Below are positions 1-5,974 of a stretch of DNA of 64,000 nucleotides, piece after piece (the first letter of the stretch is position 1; each line of letters opens with the position of its first letter). The notes under the pieces were generated by a model, which was not told the origin of the DNA, made no database searches, and worked only from the letters and a program-made list of their open reading frames with translations. The DNA comes from Comamonas sp. SCN 65-56. Its GTDB lineage: Bacteria > Pseudomonadota > Gammaproteobacteria > Burkholderiales > Burkholderiaceae_C. The stretch lies in the NCBI RefSeq assembly GCF_001724135.1, contig NZ_MEDS01000005.1:1-64000 (forward strand), read 5' to 3'. The translations under genes were made by a program, and so were the position numbers.

Positions 1-71
1 TACTGCACCGACTCGGCTGCCCGCTGTGGCACGCTGAGTAGCGTGTATCTCAGCCGGTCCGGGCTGGGGTC

Positions 72-569
72 TTACACCACGGGATGGGACACGACCTGAG
101 GCCACCATCCTTGTTTGTCGGGTTTGGGAAGAGTTATGCCCTTGGGGAGCCAAATGAGCACGTGGTAGTGCAGGGCGCCGCGTGATTGCAGCTCTGCTAC
201 CCACACGTACAGCATGCGAAAACCGCGCCGCTGTAGCCATTGCCTGATGTGCTTGACGAGCGTAGAAATGTGGCAAGGCTCGAACCCTTCGACATCGCGG
301 TATGTGAGGGTGAGCATGGCGCTACGTGTCCTGAAACCATGCCACGGTTGCTGGAACAACTGAGCGGCGGTGAGAACAGAGCGACGGAGGCGAGTGAGCC
401 GCGCCCGGCCCTGATCGATTTCTACTTCGTCAGGTAGAAGCGTGTCACTTGTTTTAAGTTGGACAAGACTGGAGAGGTGAGGTACGCGTCGCACACGCAG
501 CGACCCACGGTCGGTCAGACCTCGCACCACTGGCAGGTGGCGCAGCAGACGGAGGATGGGGCGGATCAT
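72..569 (-). pseudogene. Truncated inovirus/plasmid rolling-circle replication (Rep, HUH) protein
   Basis: The end of this frame reads like filamentous-phage Rep proteins: a TLTYRD strand, then VAELQSRGALHYHVLIWLPKG, which carries the HxH metal motif (HYH) of HUH endonucleases that nick the origin in rolling-circle replication. Homology seems to begin near 440, at the DEVEID stretch. Soon after GWWP the frame diverges and stops at 72, whereas these Reps normally continue well past this point with the catalytic tyrosine, so the gene is a 3'-truncated remnant. The start is unclear: 569 is the nearest ATG, but the same frame stays open up to 1118 and its codon use looks coding between about 580 and 900. 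No catalytic Tyr is visible, so it is probably inactive. Confidence 0.6.
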
Positions 570-958
570 GGCCAGCAGGACGCAGCCACGACGCCCGCAG
601 GATGGGAGACGTTCTGGCGGCGCACGCTGGCGCTGCCGCAAGGCATCGAGCATCGGTTGCCCCCGGTCTTGGCCTCCCTGCCTGTGCAGCGCCGCACGGG
701 CCAGCAACAGGCTCGGCGCTTCCACGACCCGACATGGTTCGCGCATCAGGAGGGCACGCACCTCGAACTGTTCCGCCTGGGCCTGTTCCAGAACGCCGTC
801 CGCCTGCGGGATGCCACGCGCTTCCGGCATCAGGACGGCGACCGCACCAAGCGCCCCGGTCGAGTGGGCTTCTGGCAGATCGCTCGGTTGCTCACCCAGG
901 GTCAAGGGTCTGACTACCAGAGCACCAGTGCTGCGCGGAAAGGGTGGCGCGGCAGGTA
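570..958. other. Stretch with no assignable gene
   Basis: Long open frames exist on both strands. The minus frame that continues into the Rep remnant has strong G/C at codon positions 1 and 3 and a coding-like composition, so it may be an N-terminal extension or a fused decayed gene. The plus frame opposite it reads codon-for-codon as its complement. I recognise neither product and leave this unassigned. Confidence 0.3.
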
Positions 959-1426
959 TCAGGACGCCGTGCCGCCACCGCCGGGGATCAGCATCTGGGT
1001 GGTTCCACAACCGCACGTCATGCAGACCGCTGTGATCTCGACGATCCACGAATCGCCGTTTCCCCTCGGAAACGCCGGGTGTCGCGTGATACGGTACAGG
1101 CCGGTCGGCAGGTCGCACACGTCCATCTTTGCAATATCGACATCTGCCCCGTTGGCATCACGCAGTCGCTGCCGCTCGCGGTTGCGCTGCTCGTACTCGG
1201 GCCGGTCGTCGCGGTAGTTGCGCCAGTAGTCCTGATGGCGCTGCGACCACGCCTGCTGGGCGGCGCGCTGGTTGATCCGGTAGTCGGGATCGGACTGGAG
1301 CTTGGCCCGTTGCCACTGGCGCTTGCGGGCACGCTGGCAGCCGGGTGCGGAACAGTAGGCCTGGTCGGGAACTTGAGGGCGGGGCACGAAGTGCATGCCG
1401 CAGCAAGCCCAGTGCTTGGTCGTCAT
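959..1426 (-). CDS. Small cysteine-rich putative zinc-binding protein
   Basis: A 155-residue protein of unknown function. It opens with a CCGMHF...CSAPGCQ cluster (Cys at about 8, 9, 25 and 30), typical of a zinc knuckle, followed by a strongly basic, Gln/Arg/Tyr-rich segment (DPDYRINQ, QDYWRNYRDDRPEYEQRNRERQR) repeating a D/P-x-Y-x-N/R pattern. Near the C-terminus is a second Cys pair, MTCGCG. I believe similar proteins occur widely in proteobacterial accessory regions, but I have no function to offer. Nucleic-acid binding is an inference from the zinc cluster and charge. A perfect 7 bp inverted repeat lies 9 bp upstream of the start codon. Confidence 0.65.
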   Translation of the reverse strand: MTTKHWACCGMHFVPRPQVPDQAYCSAPGCQRARKRQWQRAKLQSDPDYRINQRAAQQAWSQRHQDYWRNYRDDRPEYEQRNRERQRLRDANGADVDIAKMDVCDLPTGLYRITRHPAFPRGNGDSWIVEITAVCMTCGCGTTQMLIPGGGGTAS

Positions 1427-1434
1427 TGGTGGGC

Positions 1435-1455
1435 TCCATACAAAATTCGTATGGA
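1435..1455. promoter_or_regulatory. Perfect inverted repeat upstream of the Cys-rich gene
   Basis: TCCATAC - 7 nt - GTATGGA is a perfect 7+7 palindrome 9 bp upstream of the ATG at 1426. It could be an operator or a leader hairpin. The location is suggestive but no protein can be assigned to it. Confidence 0.35.
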
Positions 1456-1492
1456 AACCCGCGAGCAGATTGGTTATTTCTGATCGCCCACC

Positions 1493-1591
1493 TTATCCGG
1501 CAAATCTCCTGTCAGCCAGCCAGGCCACGAAGGTGGCCAGTTTCAGCGCACGCTGCAGGGGAGTCCTGGACATGCGCGTGGACGAGATCAC
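1493..1591 (-). CDS. Possible 32-residue peptide, coupled to the upstream gene
   Basis: A GTG start overlaps the TGA stop of the LRAT-like gene (GTGA at 1588-1591). The frame encodes a short basic peptide ending in a hydrophobic stretch (LKLATFVAWLADRRFAG). The overlap suggests translational coupling, but the ORF is very short, has no recognised family and could be chance. An internal ATG at codon 7 would give a 26-residue product. Confidence 0.3.
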   Translation of the reverse strand: MISSTRMSRTPLQRALKLATFVAWLADRRFAG

Positions 1592-1956
1592 GCGAAACGC
1601 AGGAATGCCGCGATCAGGCCCAAGAAAATGACGCCTTGCACCTGGGGACCCCGGGGCGTTTCACCCAACAGCCATGTAGCGTAGGTTTCGCAATTGCGGT
1701 CCAGCAGTCGGTAGGGGCCCCGGTGCTGCAGCGATAGGGTGAGCCGCTGCATGATTTGCGCCCGCTGCTCGGGTGCGGCGCGTCGGATTTCTTTGATGGG
1801 CCGACCTTGTGCGAACTCCGCGAAGGTCACGACGTGTTCGCCATCAGGGGTCAGGTGCGCGACGTTACCGTCGGGCAGTTGAACGCCCCAGTGTTCCCCC
1901 AGGCCAGTCAGCTTGGGTCGAGAAATGATTCGGATCGGATGGATGTTAAAGAACAA
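1588..1956 (-). CDS. LRAT/NlpC-P60-like (permuted papain fold) small protein
   Basis: A 122-residue protein with the ordered motifs of the circularly permuted papain-like (LRAT / NlpC-P60) fold: EHWGVQLPDGNVAHL with the first conserved His, a second His in the VAHLTP segment, and a distal NCETYATWLLG carrying the likely nucleophile Cys. Members act as cysteine hydrolases, acyltransferases or transglutaminase-like enzymes; the substrate here is unknown. The start is TTG, preceded by a consensus AGGAGG 5 nt upstream, which decides the start despite the rare codon. A hydrophobic segment ends the protein (VIFLGLIAAFLRF), hinting at membrane association. It lies among small accessory minus-strand genes. 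Confidence 0.55.
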   Translation of the reverse strand: MFFNIHPIRIISRPKLTGLGEHWGVQLPDGNVAHLTPDGEHVVTFAEFAQGRPIKEIRRAAPEQRAQIMQRLTLSLQHRGPYRLLDRNCETYATWLLGETPRGPQVQGVIFLGLIAAFLRFA

Positions 1957-2039
1957 GAGAGCCTCCTGATGTCGTCGTCTGCATTGACGCAGCGCCCCGG
2001 CGGATGCCCGCGCAGGGCGGGCATCGGGGGCAACAACGA

Positions 2040-2198
2040 CTACTTGCCTTTTGACTTGCTGGGACTGGCCTTTTGGGTCAGTGCCGATGCCGCCACGGAT
2101 TTGACGGATGCAGGTGTACGTGGATTGCTCAACAACTTGGCAGCGGTCGATGCCACGCGGGCGGAGGTCTGTTCGTTCGTAGGTTTCTTGGAGGACAT
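2040..2198 (-). CDS. Small conserved hypothetical protein (52 aa), Ser/Thr/Ala/Lys-rich
   Basis: This short gene encodes MSSKKPTNEQTSARVAST and continues with a Ser/Ala/Lys-rich C-terminus ending KSKGK. AAGGA sits at proper spacing before the ATG. The composition (no aromatics, many Ser, Thr, Ala, Lys) and the KPTNxQTS opening recall a family of about 50-residue proteins found in many proteobacterial genomes, for which I know no function. It is in line with the neighbouring minus-strand genes and probably belongs to the same decayed mobile region. Confidence 0.55.
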   Translation of the reverse strand: MSSKKPTNEQTSARVASTAAKLLSNPRTPASVKSVAASALTQKASPSKSKGK

Positions 2199-2271
2199 GG
2201 GTTTTCCTTATCAGTTCGCGGAAAGAGGGAAAGACGGGAGTCAGGTCCTGCTGATTCCCGCCCGGGATGGA

Positions 2272-2394
2272 TCAGGCAAACAATTGCATCTGACCCGGAT
2301 GCGAGCGCCAGTGCTGGCACACAGCCTCCCGGCGCCCGAACCGGAACCGGGTGTATGCGCGCACGAAGACGCTCTTCCATCGGTGGTAGGCCAT
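2272..2394 (-). CDS. Small basic hypothetical protein (40 aa)
   Basis: The ORF MAYHRWKSVFVRAYTRFRFG continues for 20 residues and ends PGQMQLFA. A GAGGAG ribosome-binding site lies 6 nt before the ATG, which favours this start over frames extending further upstream. The peptide is rich in Arg, Tyr, Phe and Trp, typical of small DNA-binding or phage-encoded proteins. No family is recognised with certainty. It is the first of the run of minus-strand genes ending at the Rep remnant. Confidence 0.5.
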   Translation of the reverse strand: MAYHRWKSVFVRAYTRFRFGRREAVCQHWRSHPGQMQLFA

Positions 2395-2429
2395 GGCCAA
2401 CTCCTCATGAAGGTTGAGGGGGTTTGGGC

Positions 2430-2457
2430 TTGCCAGCACACCGCGAACTGGTAAAAT
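2430..2457 (+). promoter_or_regulatory. Predicted sigma-70 promoter
   Basis: TTGCCA (2430-2435) and TAAAAT (2452-2457) are separated by 16 bp on the plus strand. Transcription would start near 2464 and run into the terminator at 2521-2560, implying a short transcript. Confidence 0.35.
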
Positions 2458-2463
2458 CCGCTG

Positions 2464-2560
2464 TCCGTTCAAGACATGATGTGCATGGGTGGTTTGGTAG
2501 CCCCCTATTCACTTCACCAAAGGCTCTGGAGTGTTGATAGCACTTCAGGGCCTTTTTCTT
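2464..2560 (+). ncRNA. Candidate short intergenic RNA (about 97 nt)
   Basis: A predicted promoter is followed, about 60 nt downstream, by a strong rho-independent terminator, with no convincing ORF between them. This is the classic layout of a small RNA, and it is encoded opposite to the flanking minus-strand genes. There is no homology evidence. The rest of the gap up to 2725 holds only the hairpin at 2677-2719. Confidence 0.3.
2521..2560 (+). terminator. Rho-independent terminator
   Basis: AGGCTCTGGAGTG and CACTTCAGGGCCT form a 13 bp stem containing two G-U pairs, with a 7 nt loop, followed directly by TTTTCTT on the plus strand. Confidence 0.6.
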
Positions 2561-2676
2561 TGGTGTTGGCGGCTGGGCACTGGCCCAACTGCAGCAACAC
2601 CGTGATGCCTGCCGACACGGGCACTGACTCGATAGCGAGTTCGATTCCGTACTGGCAAGTGGATTCTATGATAATC

Positions 2677-2719
2677 CCGAAAAAGGATCAATGCAAATGA
2701 TCAATTCCCTTTTTGGGAC
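2677..2719. terminator. Inverted repeat downstream of higA; carries a second operator-like core
   Basis: CCCGAAAAAGGA (2677-2688) and TCCCTTTTTGGG (2707-2718) form an 11 of 12 bp inverted repeat just beyond the higA stop, a plausible terminator for the TA operon. The right arm contains TTCCCTTTTTGGGA, the same core as the palindrome inside the higBA promoter at 4305-4321, so it may also bind the antitoxin. Confidence 0.45.
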
Positions 2720-2725
2720 TTTTGT

Positions 2726-3940
2726 TCATTGATCCAGTAGCTGACTGACCTGTCCCGTCTTGCCGATGAGGTGCGAGAGCAGGCGGAAGTTCTTCTCTTC
2801 GTGGCGCAGACGTCCTGCCACGATGGCCGGATGCACGCCGATCTCATCGGCGAAAGCAATGGCGTCTTCGGACAAAAGCGTTGTCCGCACTTTGGCGGTA
2901 CGCCAGCTCTTTTCAGGGATCAATGCTTCCCCGGCCATGGCATCGGCTTCCGCTTCGACCTTTTGGGGATTGCTGCGATCCAAGTCGTCGATGAATACCG
3001 GGGCATCGGCTGTCAGATGCTTGGCAACGTGCGCCAACTCGTGGAGCAAGGCAAACCAGAAGTTGTCGAATCGGTCATGTCGCAACGTCAGGGCGACGAT
3101 CGGTCGATCGTTGTCGAGCATTGCAGCGCCATCGAGGAAGGTGCGTTTGAAGTGCTTTTCGATGACGAGCGTGATGCCGTGACGGGCGAGGTATTCGCGC
3201 GCAAGCTTTGGACCCTCGTCGAAAGTGGAGAGCTTGGCCAGCTCACGCAACCAGGCCGGAGTGATGGTTCCGTGCTTGTACTCTCTGACCGCGTTGACGG
3301 CTCGCGCTTGTCGCAAGACGCACATACGCCAAGCCAAGAGGGCCATCTCATCGGCTTGGCGATCCCCGCGCTGATGCATCGGAGCGCGCAGAAATGCCGG
3401 GCTGACCTGTTTTGGCAGCAGGTCTTGCATGAATTTCCTGACCAAGTCTTCGGCGTACTCTTTGAGGCGCTGCGCGTTTCCTTCGAAGTCCCCGAAGCAA
3501 CCCCGCTCCATCATTTCTTTGAGCGGGAAACGAGTGAAGTCCATCTCCGGCTCTTGATCGACGACCGAACTGTCCGTTTCGACATCTTCGATCAGGATGT
3601 CAGCGGGGATGCCCAAGCCCTGGTTGAGTCGGCGGATCATGGGCAGGGACAGGGGACGCTTGCGCGACAGCACTTCCGAGACCTTGGAGATCGAGCCGAT
3701 GTAAGGGATCAGATCCTTGCGGGAGAGTTGCATCTGATCCATCCGGAAAAGAATCGACTCGATCGGGTCTGCCTTGACCGGCGGAACGGTTTGGCGTTCG
3801 AAGTCTTGGATGACCAGTGCCAGCAGCTCGAGCTCGTTTTCTTCCTTAGAGTTGGCCTTGGGGTCGAGCGACATGAGCGCAGACAAGCGCGCCATCGCTG
3901 CTTCGTAGTCTTCCGCACTCTTGATGATCTTCACATTCAT
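2726..3940 (-). CDS. higA: HigA-type antitoxin fused to an ImmA/IrrE metallopeptidase domain
   Basis: About 404 residues. The first 120 resemble HigA antitoxins: a DYEAAMARLSALM helix, then a Cro/C1-type helix-turn-helix around residues 70-110 (SRKDLIPYIGSISKVSEVLS). The C-terminal part contains a zinc-peptidase HELAH at about residue 300 with a downstream EAEADAMA Glu segment, the signature of ImmA/IrrE peptidases that cleave repressors or antitoxins. The product is therefore antitoxin, autorepressor and possibly a protease in one chain. The start at 3940 is preferred because GGTGGAG lies 8 nt upstream; ATGs at 3946 and further upstream are poorer. It follows the toxin gene by about 40 bp. 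Confidence 0.8.
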   Translation of the reverse strand: MNVKIIKSAEDYEAAMARLSALMSLDPKANSKEENELELLALVIQDFERQTVPPVKADPIESILFRMDQMQLSRKDLIPYIGSISKVSEVLSRKRPLSLPMIRRLNQGLGIPADILIEDVETDSSVVDQEPEMDFTRFPLKEMMERGCFGDFEGNAQRLKEYAEDLVRKFMQDLLPKQVSPAFLRAPMHQRGDRQADEMALLAWRMCVLRQARAVNAVREYKHGTITPAWLRELAKLSTFDEGPKLAREYLARHGITLVIEKHFKRTFLDGAAMLDNDRPIVALTLRHDRFDNFWFALLHELAHVAKHLTADAPVFIDDLDRSNPQKVEAEADAMAGEALIPEKSWRTAKVRTTLLSEDAIAFADEIGVHPAIVAGRLRHEEKNFRLLSHLIGKTGQVSQLLDQ

Positions 3941-3982
3941 CGCCATCTCCACCTGTCGTTTGCTTACCTTACACACGTCTGC

Positions 3983-4267
3983 CTAGAACTTTTTCTTGTC
4001 GTACTCGGCATGTGTCCCGACCCACTCAACCACCACCAGTCCGTTCTGATATCGGACCTTGACCACAAGCCGATAGGAGTTGCCCTTAATGTCAAAGATG
4101 ACTCTGTTGTCGGCCAAGAAATCCGCGCTTCTGTATCTGCGCTTGATGTCGTGTGGCGTTTTCCAGTTCTCACGTTCGACATCCGTCTGCCACGCGTCCA
4201 GTGGCCCACGCGAGGCTGCATGATCTTTTTTGAACGCCTCGAGGATGGGCAAACCCAGAATTCGCAT
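3983..4267 (-). CDS. higB: HigB-like type II toxin (mRNA interferase)
   Basis: A 94-residue protein of the HigB/RelE-like superfamily: AFKKDHAASRGPLDAWQTDVERENWKTPHDIKRRY, then DIKGNSYRLVVKVRYQNGLVVVEWVGTHAEYDKK. The GN-x-YRL...G-T-HAEYDK pattern is diagnostic of the HigB family, whose members cleave mRNA on translating ribosomes. Toxin-before-antitoxin order is typical of higBA. A near-consensus promoter with a palindromic operator lies immediately upstream. There is no obvious Shine-Dalgarno before the ATG, which may keep toxin translation low. Confidence 0.85.
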   Translation of the reverse strand: MRILGLPILEAFKKDHAASRGPLDAWQTDVERENWKTPHDIKRRYRSADFLADNRVIFDIKGNSYRLVVKVRYQNGLVVVEWVGTHAEYDKKKF

Positions 4268-4298
4268 GTAGGGACGATGTGTTCATGGTCAGGCCTGC

Positions 4299-4327
4299 AT
4301 TGTATTTCCCAAAAAGGGAAATGTCAA
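4299..4327 (-). promoter_or_regulatory. higBA promoter with operator in the spacer
   Basis: On the minus strand, TTGACA (4322-4327) and TACAAT (4299-4304) are exactly 17 bp apart. The spacer is itself a palindrome, TTTCCC-TTTTT-GGGAAA (4305-4321). An antitoxin bound there would block RNA polymerase, as expected for HigA autoregulation. Confidence 0.75.
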
Positions 4328-4468
4328 TAGCGGACAGGATGAAGAGAGGGAAGTTGGTGCATGCCGGCGAACCAGATCACAGTCGCCGGGGCAAGTTCGA
4401 GATGCCGACGGGAGCCCCGAGAAGGTAGGGAGTGCGCGGTAGAAACCGAACTCTCCCCGGACTTCCGC

Positions 4469-4541
4469 ATGGTGTACAATCACGCCCACGGTATCCCTGC
4501 TTCTACGGCAGGGCGGTTTCCTCTAAAGGGGAACTACACCA
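4469..4541 (+). ncRNA. C4-like phage antisense RNA
   Basis: The sequence folds as a closed three-stem structure: an outer stem TGGTGTA (4470-4476) / TACACCA (4534-4540), a hairpin CCCTGC-GCAGGG (4495-4513) with a UUCUACG loop, and a hairpin GUUUCC-GGGAAC (from 4516). This matches my recollection of C4 antisense RNAs of P1/P7-type and related phages, which sit in front of ant/icd-type genes and silence them. A perfect terminator follows at 4553. The downstream region contains only short phage-like reading frames. No covariance search was possible. Confidence 0.55.
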
Positions 4542-4552
4542 CCAAAATTCAG

Positions 4553-4583
4553 CGCCCAACTGTTCTCAGTTGGGCGTTTTCAT
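4553..4583 (+). terminator. Rho-independent terminator after the C4-like RNA
   Basis: CGCCCAACTG - TTCT - CAGTTGGGCG is a perfect 10 bp stem with a 4 nt loop, followed by TTTTCATTT. Confidence 0.8.
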
Positions 4584-4807
4584 TTGTGCTTCCCGCATGA
4601 CACGCGGGGTTCCCGCACATTCTGCGTGTGCGACCGGGGTCCAATGGCCTGGCAGAAACATCCCCGGTTGCCCTCCGTTCTGCCCTCTCTTCTCTCGAAA
4701 TCGGCGCTAACTTCTTCGCCGTAGCACACGCACATGGCCTTTTGCGACCACGATTTGCGCGCGTGCCATTGCCATTCGTTGTCGGGTGGGGTTGGAGCAG
4801 CAATCCA
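4584..4807 (+). other. Phage-derived remnant, no intact gene
   Basis: Short plus-strand frames follow the C4-like RNA. One, starting at the ATG near 4597, gives MTRGVPAHSACATGVQWPG and stops near 4710; another contains NFFAVAHAHG. They have the look of the short Ash/Icd-like ORFs that follow C4 RNAs in P1/P4-type elements, but none is long or convincing enough to call as a gene. Confidence 0.25.
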
Positions 4808-5215
4808 TCACGCCAACACTGCCGCTGCGCAAGGCATGGAATACAAGCCTGCGCGTTGCTGCGTGACCACGAGCGCATAGTAGGCCGCCAGTCGAGCCTC
4901 GTGCTCCGGCTTGCCCTTGTCCTTCGACTTGATCTTGAACAGGTCGATCGGCTTCTGCTGCGGAACAACCTGGTGCACCACTTTATCGACCAGCACGACC
5001 TTTGGAGTCTGGACGGATGCCGTGGTGCGCAAGAGTCCTTGGTGGCTGCCTACAGTCGCGTCGATCAACACTTTGAGCAACTGCGAGGCTGCCAAGCGGC
5101 GCAAGATGGCTCCGCCTGAGCTGCGCCGCCAGCTCATCGCCTTGCTGCGCCAAGGCAAGAGCACGCGCAGGCCCCGCTCTGCGGGCCAGGATCGACGAGG
5201 GCAGATCCCTGACAT
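4808..5215 (-). pseudogene. Copy A of a duplicated phage-like gene (decayed)
   Basis: This frame encodes ...KVVLVDKVVHQVVPQQ, then KPIDLFKIKSKDKGK, EARLAAYYALVVTQQRAG and LYSMPCAA, ending in a stop. The same block recurs at about 5255-5660 (copy B) with different flanks, so the two are paralogous fragments of one family. In copy B the preceding segment looks like a winged helix (QAKVFEALWALKG). The family itself is not identified. The N-terminal third of this copy is compositionally poor (runs of Arg and Ser) and probably not coding, so only the C-terminal 70 or so residues are original. Confidence 0.4.
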
Positions 5216-5254
5216 GAGATCGAAGATCGCCTGACCGGTAGGTTAGGAGCAGCA

Positions 5255-5901
5255 CTCGATCAAGACAACGCGCCCGCTGCGCGGGGCATCGCGTACAGCC
5301 CTTCGCGTTGCTGAGCCTAAATCCGGCAGTCGGATGCGCCTGCCAGTGCCGTGATCGGCATGCCAGGCAAGACGTGAGAACGCAGCGCACTCGTGTGCGC
5401 AAGGACGAACAACGCCGCATGGCGTGTCGAGCATGGTGCTGGCAGGTGCATAGCGCCCTCATCTTCCAGGTGAACTGTGCCGAAGTCACAAAATTCAATT
5501 TTCACAATAACTTCCTGAGACCCACAAGCGATCGACTGCCGGATTTAGGGCTGAGTCCTCACGAGGGCATGGTAGGCCGCAAGTCTCGCTGCTGGCCCCA
5601 GCTTGCCCTTGTCCTTCGACTTGATCTTGAACAGGTCGATCGGTTTGTTGCTGCCCAGTTCCACGCGTTACATGATCCGCTCATCATCCATCTCGGCTCC
5701 CTTGAGCGCCCAAAGGGCTTCGAACACCTTGGCCTGACCATCGGTGAACTGGATCGGCGTGGCCTGAATCCCCGGCAATGTCGCCCACCTGAAGTCCGCC
5801 GAGAACGGCTCGTTCACCGGCGTAGCAGGATCGACGCCCGCGCCGAGGGGCGAGCGCTTATGCCTATGGCCCGCAATACGGCAGTGGTGCTGGGTGATCA
5901 A
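5255..5901 (-). pseudogene. Copy B of the phage-like gene, with a nonsense codon and a MITE insertion
   Basis: The N-terminal part, FRWATLPGIQATPIQFTDGQ then AKVFEALWALKGAEMDDERIM, ends at an in-frame TAA (about 5668) and resumes as RVELGSNKPIDLFKIKSKDK. A 234 bp element then interrupts it at 5316-5549. Removing the element and one copy of its 6 bp target duplication restores VRTQQREGLYAMPRA, collinear with VVTQQRAGLYSMPCA of copy A. The gene is dead twice over. The segment QAKVFEALWALKG...IM..V.L.S.KPIDLFK could be a winged-helix domain; the function is unknown. Confidence 0.5.
5316..5549. mobile_element. MITE (234 bp) with perfect 17 bp terminal inverted repeats and 6 bp TSD
   Basis: CCTAAATCCGGCAGTCG (5316-5332) is repeated in perfect inverted orientation at 5533-5549. 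Both ends are flanked by GCTGAG (5310-5315 and 5550-5555), a 6 bp target duplication. No transposase is encoded inside. The CCTAxATxC opening and a 5-6 bp duplication are reminiscent of IS1380-family ends such as ISEcp1, but this assignment is an inference. The uninterrupted target sequence is visible in the paralogous copy at 4808-4960, which confirms the insertion. Confidence 0.85.
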
Positions 5902-5974
5902 ACTGCTTTGATCGGCCTGCGTGACAGCGTGTTGGCATCCAGCGGCGAAATTGATAGCTGGCGGATGATGTGCT

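Noticed and set aside
459-1217. Plus-strand frame with high third-position GC opposite the Rep remnant
   Set aside because: It is codon-for-codon complementary to the minus frame, lacks a ribosome-binding site and has an unnatural His/Arg/Gln-rich composition.
2476-2700. Small plus-strand ORF starting MMCMGGLV
   Set aside because: It runs across a strong terminator hairpin and has no ribosome-binding site or coding bias.
2771-4330. Long plus-strand open frame antisense to higBA
   Set aside because: It mirrors the codons of two well-recognised minus-strand genes; its product has no family features.
4475-4480. TACAAT as a -10 box for the C4-like RNA
   Set aside because: It overlaps the outer stem of the RNA itself, so the promoter must lie further upstream.
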